Assembly (NCBI GenBank): GCA_003586115.2
Contig: QVOM02000126.1
Location: 3,999,274-4,063,273 of the forward strand
DNA from: Salvator merianae
Taxonomy: Eukaryota > Chordata > Lepidosauria > Squamata > Teiidae
DNA: 64,000 nucleotides
Direction of reading: 5' to 3'
Both the position numbers and the translations under genes were made by a program. The notes beneath the pieces are model-generated. The model did no database searches and had not been told where the DNA came from. It saw only the letters and a program-made list of their open reading frames with translations. Positions 1 through 12,169 of this stretch are shown here, one piece after another (the stretch's first letter is position 1; the number at the start of each line of letters is the position of its first letter).

Positions 1-135
1 AGCAGGTGAAGGTTTTGCCTTGTTCTTCTGCTTGAGAATGCCCAGAAGCCATTGGTGAGTTACTGTGCAAGATGGGATGCTGGACTAGATGGGTTGTGGC
101 CTAATCTGGAAGGGTGCTCTTATGTTCTTATGAGG
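1..135 (+). mobile_element. CR1/L3-like LINE 3' end fragment
   Basis: This is the 3' untranslated end of a LINE that recurs in the window, recognisable by 'ctggactagatgggttgtgg' followed by a 'cttatgttcttatg' terminus. Sense copies also lie at 43780-44056 and 44063-44278; antisense copies lie at 15943-16206, 32090-32320, 33074-33205 and 43537-43772. The family assignment follows from the antisense copy near 32300, whose minus strand reads LLPEEVVIAISLDSFKNGLD, a typical C-terminal end of a CR1/L3-type ORF2. The copy is cut by the window edge on the left. Confidence 0.6.
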
Positions 136-454
136 CTTTGCTTGAATTCAGATGAGAGAACCGGAACACAGCATATACCTAGTTTAATGCCTGATTAACT
201 GCTATTGTAGTAATGGCCACATTCCCGAGTGTTATATTTGCTTTTACTGTGCAGTCTTATCAGGCTTTTTATGCCAAAATTTGCACCTTTTGACTTTTTG
301 TGCCCTCAGTTTGTTTTGTAAAATATACCCATCCTGTCTTATGTTTTATTTTCATTTTACAATACAGGCCTTTCTACTGTAATAAAAAGATAAAAAGATG
401 CTGATGAATAATTCAGATGAATGGAGAATGGTATAATTCAATTTACCACGGTAG
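136..454. other. no recognisable feature
   Basis: AT-rich sequence between a LINE fragment and a family A transposon. I see no coding potential, hairpin or repeat family in it. Confidence 0.5.
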
Positions 455-828
455 GGGCTTATTTGCATTTGAAGCTAGTGAGCATCAGGGACACTCACTA
501 GACAAATGCCTCCACACTTTGCAGAGGGACTAGCAATTGGGAGCAGACTACAACTGCTCCCAATTGCTGCTAGCTGTGGAGAACGAAATCATGCTCCACA
601 GCTGTATTGGGAGCACCTGGACTGCGCCCGGTACAGTGTGTTTGCACCTGGCCGCTGTCATGTCACAGAACGCCAGTAGGACACCTGCATTTGTACTGCA
701 GATGCTGGTATCCTGCTGGCATTCTGTTCCAAGACCTCGCAGTGCAGATGGTCTCTGTACTGCGAGGTCTATTCCACTGTAGAATGTTTGCTGGCGAACA
801 TTCCATGGTCGAAAGTGTGAAAAGGCCC
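455..828. mobile_element. Family A non-autonomous DNA transposon (GGGCC ends, TSD TAG)
   Basis: The left end reads GGGGCTTATTTGCATTTG and the right end reads AAAGTGTGAAAAGGCCC, which are imperfect inverted copies. The element is flanked by TAG at 452-454 and 829-831, a 3-bp target duplication. Inside are the short palindromic blocks typical of the family ('ctagtgagcat', 'gaacattccatgg') but no transposase. The small open frames here are chance frames. Confidence 0.75.
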
Positions 829-1004
829 TAGGATTTTCCTTGAGCAGCAAGATAGAAAGGAGGATGAGGTCCCTGCACTTGAAATAATTGCACAGAAGAG
901 TGCATTTCCATAGACAGAGTGTATCATGCAAGCAACGCCTACCAACATCCTTTGTTTATAGTTATATTGTCTGTTGGTTTTATTGATATGTCTTTTTGTG
1001 TGAG

Positions 1005-1250
1005 CCATCCCAAGGCCTACTGAATGCCTAGGTGAAAAGATAAGTTTTCAGCAGCTGCCTAGAAGATGTCAAGTAGTAGACGCCTCGTAATCATCTGAGG
1101 AGAAAATAGTCCAAAGTGTGGGTGCCACCACAGAGAAGGACCCGCTCGGGACACTGCAAGGTGACATTCAGTATATCTGACAGTTCTTACCATCTCATTC
1201 TCCCTTATTTTCCCATGTCTGTAAAACAGGTATGAACAACTAGAAAACAC
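1005..1250 (-). mobile_element. L2-type LINE 3' fragment, antisense
   Basis: The signature 'gtgggtgccaccacagagaagg' preceded by 'tgaatgcctaggtgaaaagataag' matches the C-terminal and 3' UTR region of the L2-like LINE seen in better state at 51626-52320. It is decayed, with no long frame left. Confidence 0.5.
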
Positions 1251-1314
1251 AAAAAAGCCACCAATGTTTTCTTTAAATAAATCTCTACATATTAGATACT
1301 TATCTCACCCGCCT

Positions 1315-1590
1315 GATAATTCCACTCCTTTCAGAGGCTGGTGCAGTCCCAGGCAGAGAGAGAGTTTTTCTGTGGTTGCCTCCAGACTATGGAACAGTCT
1401 TCCTTCAGACGTCCTCCAGGGTGGTGATCAGTAAAAACTTTGCTGTTTACTCATCCTGACGTGAAAGGATGGTATGGCTGTGCTTTTACTGTATATTATT
1501 CATTTGTTTTATTGTTTATCTTGTTATGAACCACCCTGAGATTGCAATATTGGGCAGCAGAAAAATTAAATCAATCAATAAAAACATCTT
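1315..1590 (+). mobile_element. L2-type LINE 3' end, sense
   Basis: 'ctatggaacagtcttccttc' resembles the LWNSLP region of L2 ORF2, and 'gaaccaccctgagattgcaa' followed by an AT-rich 'aatcaatcaataaa' tail is the usual L2-like 3' terminus. It lies almost back to back with the antisense fragment at 1005-1250. Confidence 0.5.
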
Positions 1591-2379
1591 TTTTTTTAAA
1601 GGAGGGTTAGATTTTAAATATGTTTTACATATGCTTTAGGTGTATTCTATTTATTTTTAATTGTTGTGACTTGTCCTGTGACCTTCTGGGGAAAGGCTAG
1701 GAAAGAACTTCTTAAATAAACAAAATAAAGCAACAAAAGGAAAACTATAGTAACCTGTTCCTCTTGAACCTATCTCTGTAGCATCCAGACTGGTATATCT
1801 TGCAGTTTTCGTTTCTCTCTTGGATTTTTACAAAAAACATTCTGCACCACTGCACCACTGCAATGCTATTTTTTATCCCTGAAGAAGGATGTGGGGAAAG
1901 GCGACTGAATGTAAGGCTGGACCATGTGGCACCAATCCAAACCTGCCAGGATATAAATGCCATAAATAAATAGATACACAGATAGATATATAGATAGATA
2001 ATTAAAATATGGGCGGAGAGGATAAGTATGGAAACGATATGCTGGCATTTTTTTTTAAATTTTTTTTGTGGTTTGTTTTGCATCGCTCTGCTCAGGCGCA
2101 ACCGCCACTGATCTCCGTGGCACCAACTCCGAGGTAATTGCCCGCATCTGGTTCAGCCTGAGGTCGTGGGGACTGACCCTGTGCTGCAGTCCGGGGCATA
2201 GCAATAAAAATGCCCAGTTCCCAACCTCACCCCGCCCCTGCCAAACTTCTTCTCCCGCAGACAAATGAGGCAGAGGATGTTGTTTTTTGTTTTTTTAATT
2301 TAGCGAAGGGCAACTTCCTGAACACAGAGACCTGGCCTTGGTCAGTTAGGACGGTTGGAAAGTGTGACTCAGTCGGAAC

Positions 2380-2960
2380 GCGTCCCCCGTCAAGCCATCA
2401 GACCTTAGATAAATCCTCTCGGGTGGGTCCGTAGCGCTGCACCCATTTTGGAGCCACCGCTGGCCAGCCTGGAAAGCGGAGCTGGCCGTGACTAACCAGC
2501 TCCTGAAATGTGTCGCGTCAGGGAGGAGGAGGAGGAGGAGGCGGAGGAGGAACTTCAGCGGAGTCCTTGCTTTTGCCGGGGAGGAGGGAAAAAAGCATCG
2601 CCAGGCACCCCCTTGCGCGCGTCGGTGCGCGATCTGGTTCTCCCGCCGCCGGCCTCGTAAGGACGGCCGCTTCAGCTCGGGGGAACCAGGGCTCGGGGGG
2701 GGGGGACGCTCGGATCCAGCTGCCGTGTGGCTGAGATAAGAGGGGAAGGCAGAAAGCAGACGAAAAGGGCTGGAAGGGAATCCTGGACTCACATCTTTGC
2801 TCTCCGGTCATTGCCAAGTCAAAGAACAATCAATTCAGAAGCCCTCAGGTAGGCGATGGCGTTATTGCGCGTACGGCTGCAGCCTATACGGACGTGTGGG
2901 AATACTCGGGCGTTGATCGCGCGGATATTCGGGGCAAGCAGGCATCGTTCGTCTGGGGAT
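2380..2960 (+). promoter_or_regulatory. ESR2: CpG-rich block, probable promoter of ESR2
   Basis: Seen: this is the main CpG-dense stretch in the first 37 kb, with many CG dinucleotides (2383-2400, 2600-2720, 2856-3030), a GGA tract at 2521-2550 and a G-run at about 2693-2706. There is no clear TATA box. It ends at a strong candidate splice donor (2848/2849). Known: ESR2 genes in other vertebrates have untranslated upstream exons with their own promoters, well before the first coding exon. Inference: this is the upstream promoter of ESR2. An alternative is the promoter of a divergent neighbour on the minus strand (MTHFD1 lies on that side in mammals), but no start of such a protein is visible. 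Transcript data would settle it. Confidence 0.55.
2700..2848 (+). other. ESR2: candidate untranslated first exon of ESR2
   Basis: The end is defined by GCCCTCAG|GTAGGC at 2848/2849, a good vertebrate 5' splice site within the CpG-rich block. The start is not visible and 2700 is only a placeholder. The stretch has no AUG that leads into ESR2. If used, it would splice to the acceptor at 44494/44495, giving a first intron of about 41.6 kb. This is inference; the donor could also be a chance match. Confidence 0.4.
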
Positions 2961-5362
2961 TTGGCTGCTAAGGATCCTAAAAAAGGGGCAGCTGGTTTAA
3001 AAGCTCCGCGCGCGGCCTTTGTGAGATTGGGGGCGATCGTTTACGAAGGTTTCTTTTCAAAGTTGTCCGAAGATTTCCGGGATGTTGCCGTGTTGTGGTT
3101 GGGCTTTGCTGTGCTTCCCACAGGTCAGCATTTTTATGGGAGACGGGGGAGAGCTTAACGAATAATGTCTGAGGGCTCCGAAAGCGTTTCTTTTGAGATG
3201 ATGGGGGGAGAGCAGTGACTCCGAAGCCACTCCAGGCAAAATTAAAAGTTAAAAGTTTCTTGCATGTAAGCGGTTGCCCTTTTGGTTAAGAACATATGAA
3301 ATCTACTGTCAGGTTTCAGTCGTTGGTGGATCGGGTCCTTCTCAGCATCTGGGAAAATAGAGTTGCCGTCCTTTCTCTCCTGTCTCTAGCCGTAATCTCT
3401 TTTGAGTTCTATGAGACTTATTCCGGAGTGGACATTTGTAGAATAGTTGCAGTAAGAAAGAGCTATTTGGGAGCAGATCGCTTTTCAGGGTTTTTGTGTG
3501 TTTGTGTTTTTTAGTCTGTAATGCATTCTTTTTCTTTTAGGATTGTTGTGAATGTAGGGTGAATATAATATTGGCCATTTTTTCTCCTAACACTTAATCA
3601 TGAATTGTGATGTGCATCACATGGAAGTTCTCTGTTTAATAGTTGTGTACCAAAAAGCCTCCCCATTCAGAAAGAGAACCGTGCAGAACCCTTGTCAACA
3701 CCATTGGTGTGGATGGGAGCATAAAAACATGCGCCAAATTATTTTCCACTGAAAGTACCGGGGCTCCACAGGGTCGAAATCGTCCCAGAGCCTGACCGTA
3801 TCCTTGAAGCTCTCATAGCTCTGTTCTAAATATTTGATGGCTCATTTGTTGTTAAGTAGGGATGTGGAACAGTTCTACATGTTTTTCTTTTAATTGTATC
3901 CCATGGTTCTTGGCTGAGAATCCTGGCTTTCAAAACATGTTCTAGGACCAAGTCTCATGCGCACCCAGCATGAGCGCTCTAGCAACCAGGTTGCACACTG
4001 CAGAAGTGGATCAAATAATGACCGATTGACCTGTTTCTTGGATTCATATCCTGCCTTCTTCTGGCATCAAGGGAATCAAGGCAGAGTGCAAGAGGATCTC
4101 AGAAGTTCTCCCATCCCAGCTGTGACTAAGACCTGCTTGATTGCAACAAGATGGTGGGCTTCATATGCTTGTAGACCTTATGCTGGGACACGGACGTGCC
4201 TGGGATGTAACAAGTTTATGGGCAGATCTGCATGGCACCTTTATGGTGCTTTGAATGCACAATAATGGAGCAGGTTCTACACAACCCTGCTCCTCCATGG
4301 CGCACTTGGTTTGATGGAAGAGTGTCATGTTCCTATGGACCTGCATGCATGCCACCACCATGCTGCCGTAAGCATCCTTAGGGCACTTCAATGGCAGAGC
4401 AGGAGGGAGAAGCATTCAGGACTGTTCCTTCCACTCACCATTGGTGGTCCTGCTGACACTGCAGTGCCACCCCTCGAGGAGACTTACCTGTCATCTCAGT
4501 GGCCTGCACAAAGTTATGGGACATAGGAAATGGCCAATGGGGCCATTTCCTGTCTTCAGTGGTCCCTCCCTAGCCATGGGCAGTAGACTGTGTGTGATCA
4601 GCATCCTGCCACTTTAAGAAGAGCGCTCTTAATTTGCTGGGGCATGTCTTGCAGAAATTTCGATTCTTGGCATCTTCTCCTCCCAAGAGCCTAGGAAGCC
4701 TCTGTTGGCTACAATAATGGCTACAATAATGAGACAGACAATCATTTTGGTGTTTCTGTTTCAAAGGTTTTGCTGGAGCCCCCAGTCCTGAGTTTGGATC
4801 CTAAAGCAATTCTGTAGAGGTCTTAACGAGATTTCACTTTGTCACATTCTGTAAAAAACATGCTGTTAGTTTCTCTCTTACAATTGCAGCTCAGACAGTA
4901 AATCAACCTAGTTCTTTACAAGGGAGTAAAGAGCAAATATCAAGCTAGTATATATTATCAGCCAACCACTTTGATTAAAATGGTCTTTGGTTTGAGAAAA
5001 GTGCAACATAAGCTACACTCTATATGATTAGAGCCTCTTTTCAAGAAATCTGCTAAATCATTGTTTAATCACATTTTTGAAATGCAAATAGTAAATTGAG
5101 AATGCTTGGATAGATGGTCTGCTCCAAGAAGCAGCCAGGGTAAATGCAATGCATCAGTATCTTTGAAATACACAGAAATGCAGGGTCAGATTCTGTTTTC
5201 TATGGTATAATTAGAAAACATTGCCCTCTCCAAAGCTGTGAAATCTGCTTGTGGCCTTCCTGATTAGAAGGGAAGAAAAGTAGACAAGAAAGTACTGTAC
5301 TATGAATGAGAAATTGTAAACACTGATGGATTTTCAATATGTATATTGAAATAAGAAGTTGT

Positions 5363-5506
5363 TCTATCTATCTGTCTGTCTATCTATCTATCTATTCATC
5401 CATCCATCCATCCATCCATCCATCATCTATCTATCATCTGTCTATCTGTCTATCTATCTATCTATCTATCATTTATCTCTTATCTATCTATTGATCGATC
5501 GATCGT
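5363..5506. repeat. compound tetranucleotide microsatellite (TCTA/TCTG/TCCA/GATC)n
   Basis: Runs of TCTA and TCTG alternate with a block of TCCA (about 5397-5423) and end in GATCGATCGATCG. The 89-aa frame across it is only the translated repeat. Confidence 0.95.
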
Positions 5507-7146
5507 ATTTCTGTACTTCCCTATATTCAAAATCTGTAGTTCTTGGGTTAGAATTACACTGTTACTTCTGGGCAGAAATGCATAGCGCTGCATTATTACA
5601 GATCTTCCACATCTCTATTTTGCTCTGAAGAAAAGAAACGGATGTCTCAAGAAATAATAGAATTTGGACTTGCACATGTTTAAAACAGCCAGTTTCTTCC
5701 AAGCAGGTGCTCTTGACAAATCAAACAAAAATGTTAAGTCTTTCTACTTTCATAGGGATTTTGCATCCAGTAAAATATATATTTTCTTTTAAAAAAATCG
5801 ATATTGAAAAAATTATCCCCCTTCACAACATTGTCATGGCTACCCAGGAATGCAGTATGCTCACTTATCAAGTTATTACCTGAAACAGTTTGCGCTCTGG
5901 ACATGCATCCAGACTCCTGTTGTAAGCCAGTTCAAAGGTGCTAGGTTATTTCATGTTCAATCTATAGGGAATGGTCAGTTACAAATGCACTGCACTTATG
6001 GGGAAGCATTAGTAAATTTTCATGTCAGTTGATGAAGGTTGAATTTATCTGAATTTTCAAAGTCCACTTCAACAACCGGGTTCTAATCTCAGATATGCCA
6101 GGCTGGGAGAAGCTAGGTAATGTCAGTCTTATAGCGCCCCACTGTCACTAGAGATCTATGGTGGTTGTTGCTTGGTACCACTAGGTCATGGTTGATGCCA
6201 TGTGACCCCATGTAACTCCACACCAGGGCTGCCAGATAATCAAGCAAACTAATTATCCTAGCCATACAAAAAGCCAAAAAAAAAAGAAAAAAAAAGCCAA
6301 GTCTATTTGATATTCAGCTGATTTTTAGCCAAAGTTGGCAGCCCTGCTCCATGTATTTATCTTGGCAGATGCAGAAGTGGTTTGCCATCCCTTTTTTTTT
6401 CTGGAGAGATTTTATTTTATTTATTTATTCCATTTATTTATATGCTGCTCTTAAGTCAGAAGACTTTCAGAGCAACTTACAGTATATAATCTTAGACAAG
6501 TCTAAGCTTACTATTTGAAGAGACACGTCACAAAAGGAAAAGCGTTCGGGAGGGAAGAGAAGAGGCTGGTGCTCTACATGAAACTCTCTGCTACTCTACC
6601 ACTCAGCTATGGCCACTCCCTGCCAGAGCAGTTAGGCAGAGAAAGAGCTAAAAAGTATGATGTCACCCATGAAAACTGTTTAGGTTTGCTTTTTCTTTAG
6701 TTCGGTAGCTCTACAGAATAAGGGGTCTTTCTTGAACATGGACAGGGCCGTGCATGGCTAGAGGTATACATTATCCAAACATCTTTCATTTGTGTCTGGA
6801 AGCCAAAAATTGTATCTCCAGCCAGCAAAAGACTTGGTACAACCTATTACAGCCCCATTATCTACTGCAGCAGGTTGAAAGGAAAATAGTTCAGCATGGA
6901 TCCTGTGCTGTCAGTCCAGAACTCTCTTTAAATCTGCACCTTTATTCATTAGATGTGTTCAGCAACTTCTCCTGCCCTAATGCTGCCTGGGTTTGAGTTC
7001 CAATTTTTCACATCAGTATAATACAGAGTTCCTCTTTCCCCCGTGTGCTGGTATGGACTGGAATTCCATATGGGACTCGACCAGAAAAGTTATGGTGTGA
7101 TCCAGCAAAGCATTCTTTATGTTCTGCATAGTGAAACTGAGCAAGA

Positions 7147-7147
7147 G

Positions 7148-7207
<60 letters not shown>

Positions 7208-7209
7208 TC
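7147..7209. repeat. (TTTC)n microsatellite
   Basis: About 15 uninterrupted copies of TTTC. LINE-like 3' sequence follows directly (7210-7320). Confidence 0.97.
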
Positions 7210-7681
7210 ATCATTCACTCAATTAACCTGCATGCTACCTTTCCCCCCCAGATTGCTCCAGGTACTTTACAGCATTATAAAATTCCCAAAAGTCACAATC
7301 AAAATACATAATACAAAATACTGTGACTTTTATAAGCCACAGTATCAATAATTGTCAAAAAATGCCCTACAGAAACATTCCATAAACTACTATCACAAAA
7401 GTCAATATTCAGAGCAATAGGCAGCAATTCACCAGGTACAGCTGCCATCTGTTCTCACCAGTTCACGGCCTTTATGACCTGCATAGCAGGATAAAATATT
7501 GTTCCAGAAGGCTTGCTCATGGACACTAGGGGAAGGGGTCCTGTCACTGTAAGACCTATATCACCAAATTTTATGTTTTTCCCCCCTGAAACCAGGAAAA
7601 TTATTATACGTTTTCTAATCAGAGCCACCTCCTTTGAGTGAATTTTGGATATTAGCTTCCTCCTGCTGTTTTGAGTAAGTA

Positions 7682-8179
7682 CAGTCATACCTTGGTACTC
7701 ATTGTTAATTGCTTCCGGGAGGTGCAATGAGTACCAAAGATGTTGAGTACCAAACAAATCTTTCCCATAAGGAATAATGTAAATAAATTTAATGCGTTCC
7801 CAAACCAGAGACAATGCACATTTTTAAGGCAATATGTAAAAAGATAGGGTTGTATATCATTACTTTACACGAGAAATAAACCTAAAAATTAATAAATACC
7901 TGTACAGTACTTAGATTAAATACACAAAAATGACCACAGAAGCCATGATAAGTCCACAAGGGGATGAGCACAGAGCAAGAGCTATGGCATGACTAACACA
8001 TGACCCTTTGTTCCCGCTGGAAAGGGTAGCGAGTCACGAGGCAACCTGCACCAACAAGTTCTAGCTTGCGTGTTGAGTACCAAACAAACGATGAGTACCA
8101 AGACAAAAATTCCACGTCAAAATGTGCTGAGTACCAAATTCGATGAGTTTCAAGACTGTTGAGTACCAAGGTACCACTG
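7682..8179. mobile_element. Tigger/pogo-like Tc1-mariner non-autonomous element, TA duplications
   Basis: The left end CAGTCATACCTTGGTACTCA and the right end TTGAGTACCAAGGTACCACTG are inverted copies, and TA flanks both sides (7680-7681, 8180-8181). The motif GAGTACCAA recurs inside. The terminal CAGTNNTACCT with TA duplications fits the Tigger/pogo branch of Tc1/mariner. At 498 bp it lacks a transposase. Confidence 0.8.
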
Positions 8180-8497
8180 TAATAAGTTGTATCTCTAAGA
8201 GGTTAGGATTGCATTAAAAAAAACAAGCATGATTACTGCTTCGCCTGATTCCTTAAAAATCTGCACCCCACTAAAAACAAACAAGAGGGTTGCCTTCACT
8301 TACATCTTTTGGGTGCTTATTGAAATCATTTCTTTTCACTCAGACTTTTCCAGTATGATTTTTTTCCCTTTATCTCCCTTCAGCTGCTCTTAAAGATGTT
8401 GGATGAATTATTTTTAGTGGCTTCCAAAAATGTTTTTGTGCTTATTTGTTGTTTTTATTCCTTTAATGTTTGTGGAGTGCTGTATAAACTGCAATTT

Positions 8498-8605
8498 ATA
8501 GAAAAATATTCTAAATAAAAATTGTAAACATATTCTAAATAAAAAGTTCTGGAAAAATGTTCTAAATATTCCAAATAAAAAATTGCAAAAGAAAAATATT
8601 CTTTT
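8498..8605. repeat. imperfect AT-rich tandem repeat
   Basis: Four or five degenerate copies of a unit like 'aaatattctaaataaaaa' lie in a row. This is low-complexity DNA with no coding meaning. Confidence 0.6.
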
Positions 8606-8990
8606 TTTATTAAACTGGATTGATATTAAAAACATAGTGCATACCTTAAATCAAACACGAACACATTGACACAATGATAATAAAAAATAAGAAAAAATAT
8701 GTATATAAAAAAATCCATGGGGGAGAGGAGAACCTGTTTAATCCATTCCAGGCTGTTTTTGGAGTTCATCCTCCATTTTATCTCTTTCAACCCAAGTGTT
8801 TTTGATCCCTAAGCAAAGGGGTAAGGAATGGCACCTCTCCATATTCCAAAACTATATTCTGACCAGGATAGCAGCTGAATCTTCCTAAGTATTGACACAG
8901 GAACAGCATCTTTTGCTACGCCTGAAGGCAGAGACTTAGCTTTAAGGGGTGCAAGCAGACCAAGGCGCATTCACATCTTGTCCGCATTCA

Positions 8991-9431
8991 GGGCCTGTTC
9001 ACACTTTCCTACTTAGAATGGTAGAATTCTACCATTCTAAGGTGGAACAGATCCCACAGTGCAGCGGCCATTGGCCCTGTGAGGGCTGGAACAGTCCAGA
9101 ACAGGGCTTCCAGCCCTTGCAGTGCGAGTGCCAGCTGCCTGCCATGGCTGCAGCTGCGGAAACTGGAGAACCTACTTCCAGGTGTGAAGACTGCACAGTG
9201 CGGCTGCAGATGTGCAGTCATGCGCCATATCCTAAGTCACTATGGCAGTGGCCAGATGTTTCCCTGGCCCCTGTCATGGCAGGGTGGTTATTATTCACAC
9301 TGCAAGTGCTGGAAGCCCATTTCTGGGATGTTCCAGTCCTTGCAGTGCAAACAGCTGCCGCACCACTGGGACTGTTCCACCATAGAATGTTCGCGATAGA
9401 ACATTCCATGGTGGAACTTGTGAAAAGGCCC
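8991..9431. mobile_element. Family A DNA transposon, TSD TCA
   Basis: The ends are GGGCCTGTTCACACTTTCC and ACTTGTGAAAAGGCCC, flanked by TCA at 8988-8990 and 9432-9434. A perfect subterminal palindrome (GAATGGTAGAATTCTACCATTC, 9016-9037) lies inside the left end. A 178-aa open frame crosses the element, but it has no recognisable domain and extends into flanking DNA. Confidence 0.85.
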
Positions 9432-10018
9432 TCATTTAATTGTTCAAACCAGCACAGATGTCTGACTCAGAAGCTTTTTAACTGATCTGCACATTTGCTG
9501 GTGCGGCTGGACTCCCTGCAATTCCCTATTTTAGCCAGAGCTAGGTGCTAGCAACTCTGTGCCCAGCATCTTTCATGCTTGCTGATCCATTCATGAGTCC
9601 ATGCAGGATTACAACATTGTCTTTGAAATGATTGGCTGGTCCTGTTTTTAGTCTGGATTTAGATAATCGCTGGATATGAACAGGTCAGCCACAAAATGAT
9701 GAAATGTGTCATCCTCCAGGAAGCCCCCTGAGTTACCATTTTCAACTAACGATCAACTAAACAAGCAGACACAGATCCTTTTCAGCTTTAAAAGAGGGAA
9801 TATTGCTCCCATAGTATTCTACTCTTCTTTTAGGAAGTGTCATTCTTCAAGTCAAGGGGATCCCTCTGACATACTAACACATTCCTATTTCTTACTGGTC
9901 CTCTTGGGCTCAATTTCTGTAGTACATGTTGGCGGTAGTACCATGTTAAAATACAGCCAAACCTTCTTCTCCTAGGAGCTCTCCCAGGTGCTGATTCTGC
10001 CCAATACAGTATTGTACC

Positions 10019-10180
10019 TGTAACTCAGTGGTGGAGCAGGCTACCTGGAAAGCAGAGGGCCACTGGTTCGATCCCCAGTCCCTCCTCAGAAGTAGGCAAT
10101 GGCAAACCATTTTTGTATCTCTGCCAAGAAAATTGCATGGAGGTGCCCATGCAGTCACAAAGTTTGGCCACAACTCGGTG
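10019..10180 (+). mobile_element. tRNA-derived SINE
   Basis: The A-box-like 'aactcagtggtggagcagg' and the B-box 'ggttcgatcccc' mark a tRNA-derived head. They are followed by the body 'ggcaatggcaaaccat' and 'gcatggaggtgcccatgcag', shared with copies at 15112, 57366 and 57505. It is a retroposon, not a tRNA gene. Confidence 0.8.
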
Positions 10181-10472
10181 ATGCCAACAACAACCTTTAG
10201 CCATTGTTCTTAGAGCTCTACATTTGATGGCTTCTTGCTCATCTTTTGACTCCCGCTTGGCTTCAGATTTTATTTTATCTTTTCACAGATCTAGGCCACG
10301 TTCACACTCACTGAAAAGCTTCTGAAAAATGGTTTGGGGTCAGCTCCATAGCCAAATGGAAGTCTAGTGACATGAAGACCTGGGCAAAAGAGGCTTTTCA
10401 GCAGTATGCTGCAGGGTGGGTAGTATGCAAAGGATGGAGTTGGCGCAAAGTTTATTCCTTAAATGCACAGTT

Positions 10473-10548
10473 TTATACACCACAGCTTTGTAGTAGAGCA
10501 CCTGTTTGCATGTAGAAAATTCTAGGTTCACTCCCTAGCATCTTTCTA
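10473..10548 (+). mobile_element. SINE head fragment
   Basis: 'gtagtagagcacctgtttgc' followed by 'ctaggttcactccctagc' keeps decayed A- and B-box matches. The body is missing. Confidence 0.45.
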
Positions 10549-11169
10549 GATCCACTTCTATATTGCTGCCCTAAAGACTGAGTAGATGTGTCCACAGAAG
10601 CACCAGCAGACAAGTTTCAAGTTGAGGGCACCGTTACCCACTTTGCCTGAAGAAGACACAAAATCACAATGTAAAAGCAATCATCTCACTCCATCTTGGG
10701 CTGAGGACTCTGGTTTGGTCATAGCTGTGTATAAAGATGCTGCAGACTTCTCAGCTAATCACAATAATGCTACCAACAGCCAGCAAATTGTGGTTTCTAC
10801 TTAGTAACTCCCACTTTGTTGGTCCCTTAGGGTAGCAGAATAAATACATTTGGAAATTTGCCTTCCCATTTTGTCTGCAGCTCAGATCATGGCCTGTTAT
10901 GTTCTTCAAGTCCACAATCTGTAAGCCAGCAAATTGAGGTTGGCTAACAATTGTGACTCATGAAAGAACAGCAAATGCCCTGGGGTTGAGATTTAAAGGA
11001 AAGCAAAGATTTCTAGGATTCATTGCTTAGCTTACTTTGAGTGGGAGTAATCATGCAGGGTCCACTGGCAAATTCACAAGAGACCACGAGAAGCAAAGAA
11101 GTCTGGCATATGATTACATGTGAGCATAGCATTTGGGTGCAGGGGATTTGGATGAGCTGCAGAGCCACA

Positions 11170-11563
11170 GGGTCTTTCGCACTTTCCACCTTGGAATGCT
11201 CAAATCTGAACATTCCAAGGTGGAACAGTCCCACCTGTGCAGCAGCCATCCACACTGTGAGGGCTGGAACAACCTGGAAACAACTGACAACTGCCTTGCT
11301 GACTGGGCACACTGCACAGCCACAGTGTGTGATTGTGCAGCCACAGCTGCACCACGGCCTGCAGCATTCACACCAGGAGGTAGGTGTGAACGCTGCATAC
11401 CGGGAGCAGTCCAGCTGCTCCCGGTTGAGGCTTTGACTACAATTTTGTGGTCCACAGCTAGTAGCAGTCAGGAGTGTCTGCAGACACTCCTGATCACTTG
11501 GGCCTCTGTGAAATTCAGATGCAAAATTTGCTAGTAAGCGTGTAGATGCTCATGAACAGGCCC
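11170..11563. mobile_element. Family A DNA transposon, TSD ACA
   Basis: The ends are GGGTCTTTCGCACTTTCC and CATGAACAGGCCC, flanked by ACA at 11167-11169 and 11564-11566. The subterminal palindrome 'ccaccttggaatg...cattccaaggtgg' is well preserved. Confidence 0.82.
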
Positions 11564-11574
11564 ACAGAAAAAGA

Positions 11575-11795
11575 CAAGAGATCCTAGCAATGATTAAATG
11601 TGTCTGTATTCTGTCAGTTTTATAAAATGGGTAGGATGATGACATCATCATGGAAACCATCATTAAAGATAAAATTAGTGCATACAAAGAAGAGCAAGTG
11701 TTGCTGAAGGAAAATCAGCATGGCTTCTGCAGGAGTAAATCATGCCTTACTAACAGTAGAATTCTTTGCTAGTGTCAATAAGCAATTTCCCTCTG
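11575..11795 (+). mobile_element. CR1 LINE fragment (reverse transcriptase, N-terminal part)
   Basis: The + strand reads IKDKISAYKEEQVLLKENQHGF and then CRSKSCLTN, which matches the CR1 reverse-transcriptase block around 'HGFRKGRSCLTNLL'. The reading continues weakly to about 11790. The downstream RT block of a CR1 in the same orientation appears at 13052-13400, so the two are probably parts of one copy split by later insertions. Confidence 0.7.
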
Positions 11796-12169
11796 TCTCT
11801 GTCACTTTTGCCTTGCACTGCTGCCATAGCTTCACTTGAAGGGGTGTGTTTCACGCACAGCCTGACCTGCCTCTCAGCTCACCATGACCCACCAGTCGTG
11901 CACACTGGGGCACTCAGTGCGGATGAAGAGAAACCTGTATATTTTATTCTATCTGCAATCCCTCATGTCTTCCACTAGGTGCAAGCATGGTCTTGCCCAA
12001 CCACTCTGTGAAAGAAAATCATCTCTCCCTCAATTTCCCACATGCCTCCTTCCCAAAACTTTCCTACTTGCTGACAGCTTCTGGTTGAAGAGAAAACCAT
12101 GGGATGGGCACAGACTGCTTGAAAGTGAACTCCAGATGGGAAAGATGTTTCTTTTAACAGATAAAATTA

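Noticed and set aside
1..2400. Start of MTHFD1 or another divergent neighbour on the minus strand
   Set aside because: In mammals MTHFD1 lies upstream of ESR2, so I looked for its start on the minus strand and found nothing like it.
2856..3158. 100-codon open frame on + at the CpG-rich block
   Set aside because: It starts after a likely splice donor in intron sequence. Long frames are expected by chance in GC-rich DNA, and no domain is visible.
5363..5506. CRISPR-like array
   Set aside because: The units are tetranucleotides with no spacers; this is a microsatellite in a vertebrate genome.
8949..9485. 178-codon open frame on +
   Set aside because: It covers a family A transposon and its flanks, has no recognisable domain, and other copies of the same element do not keep the frame.
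10019..10100. A tRNA gene
   Set aside because: The A and B boxes belong to a SINE with a shared body repeated elsewhere in the window, and no cloverleaf with a paired acceptor stem is apparent.
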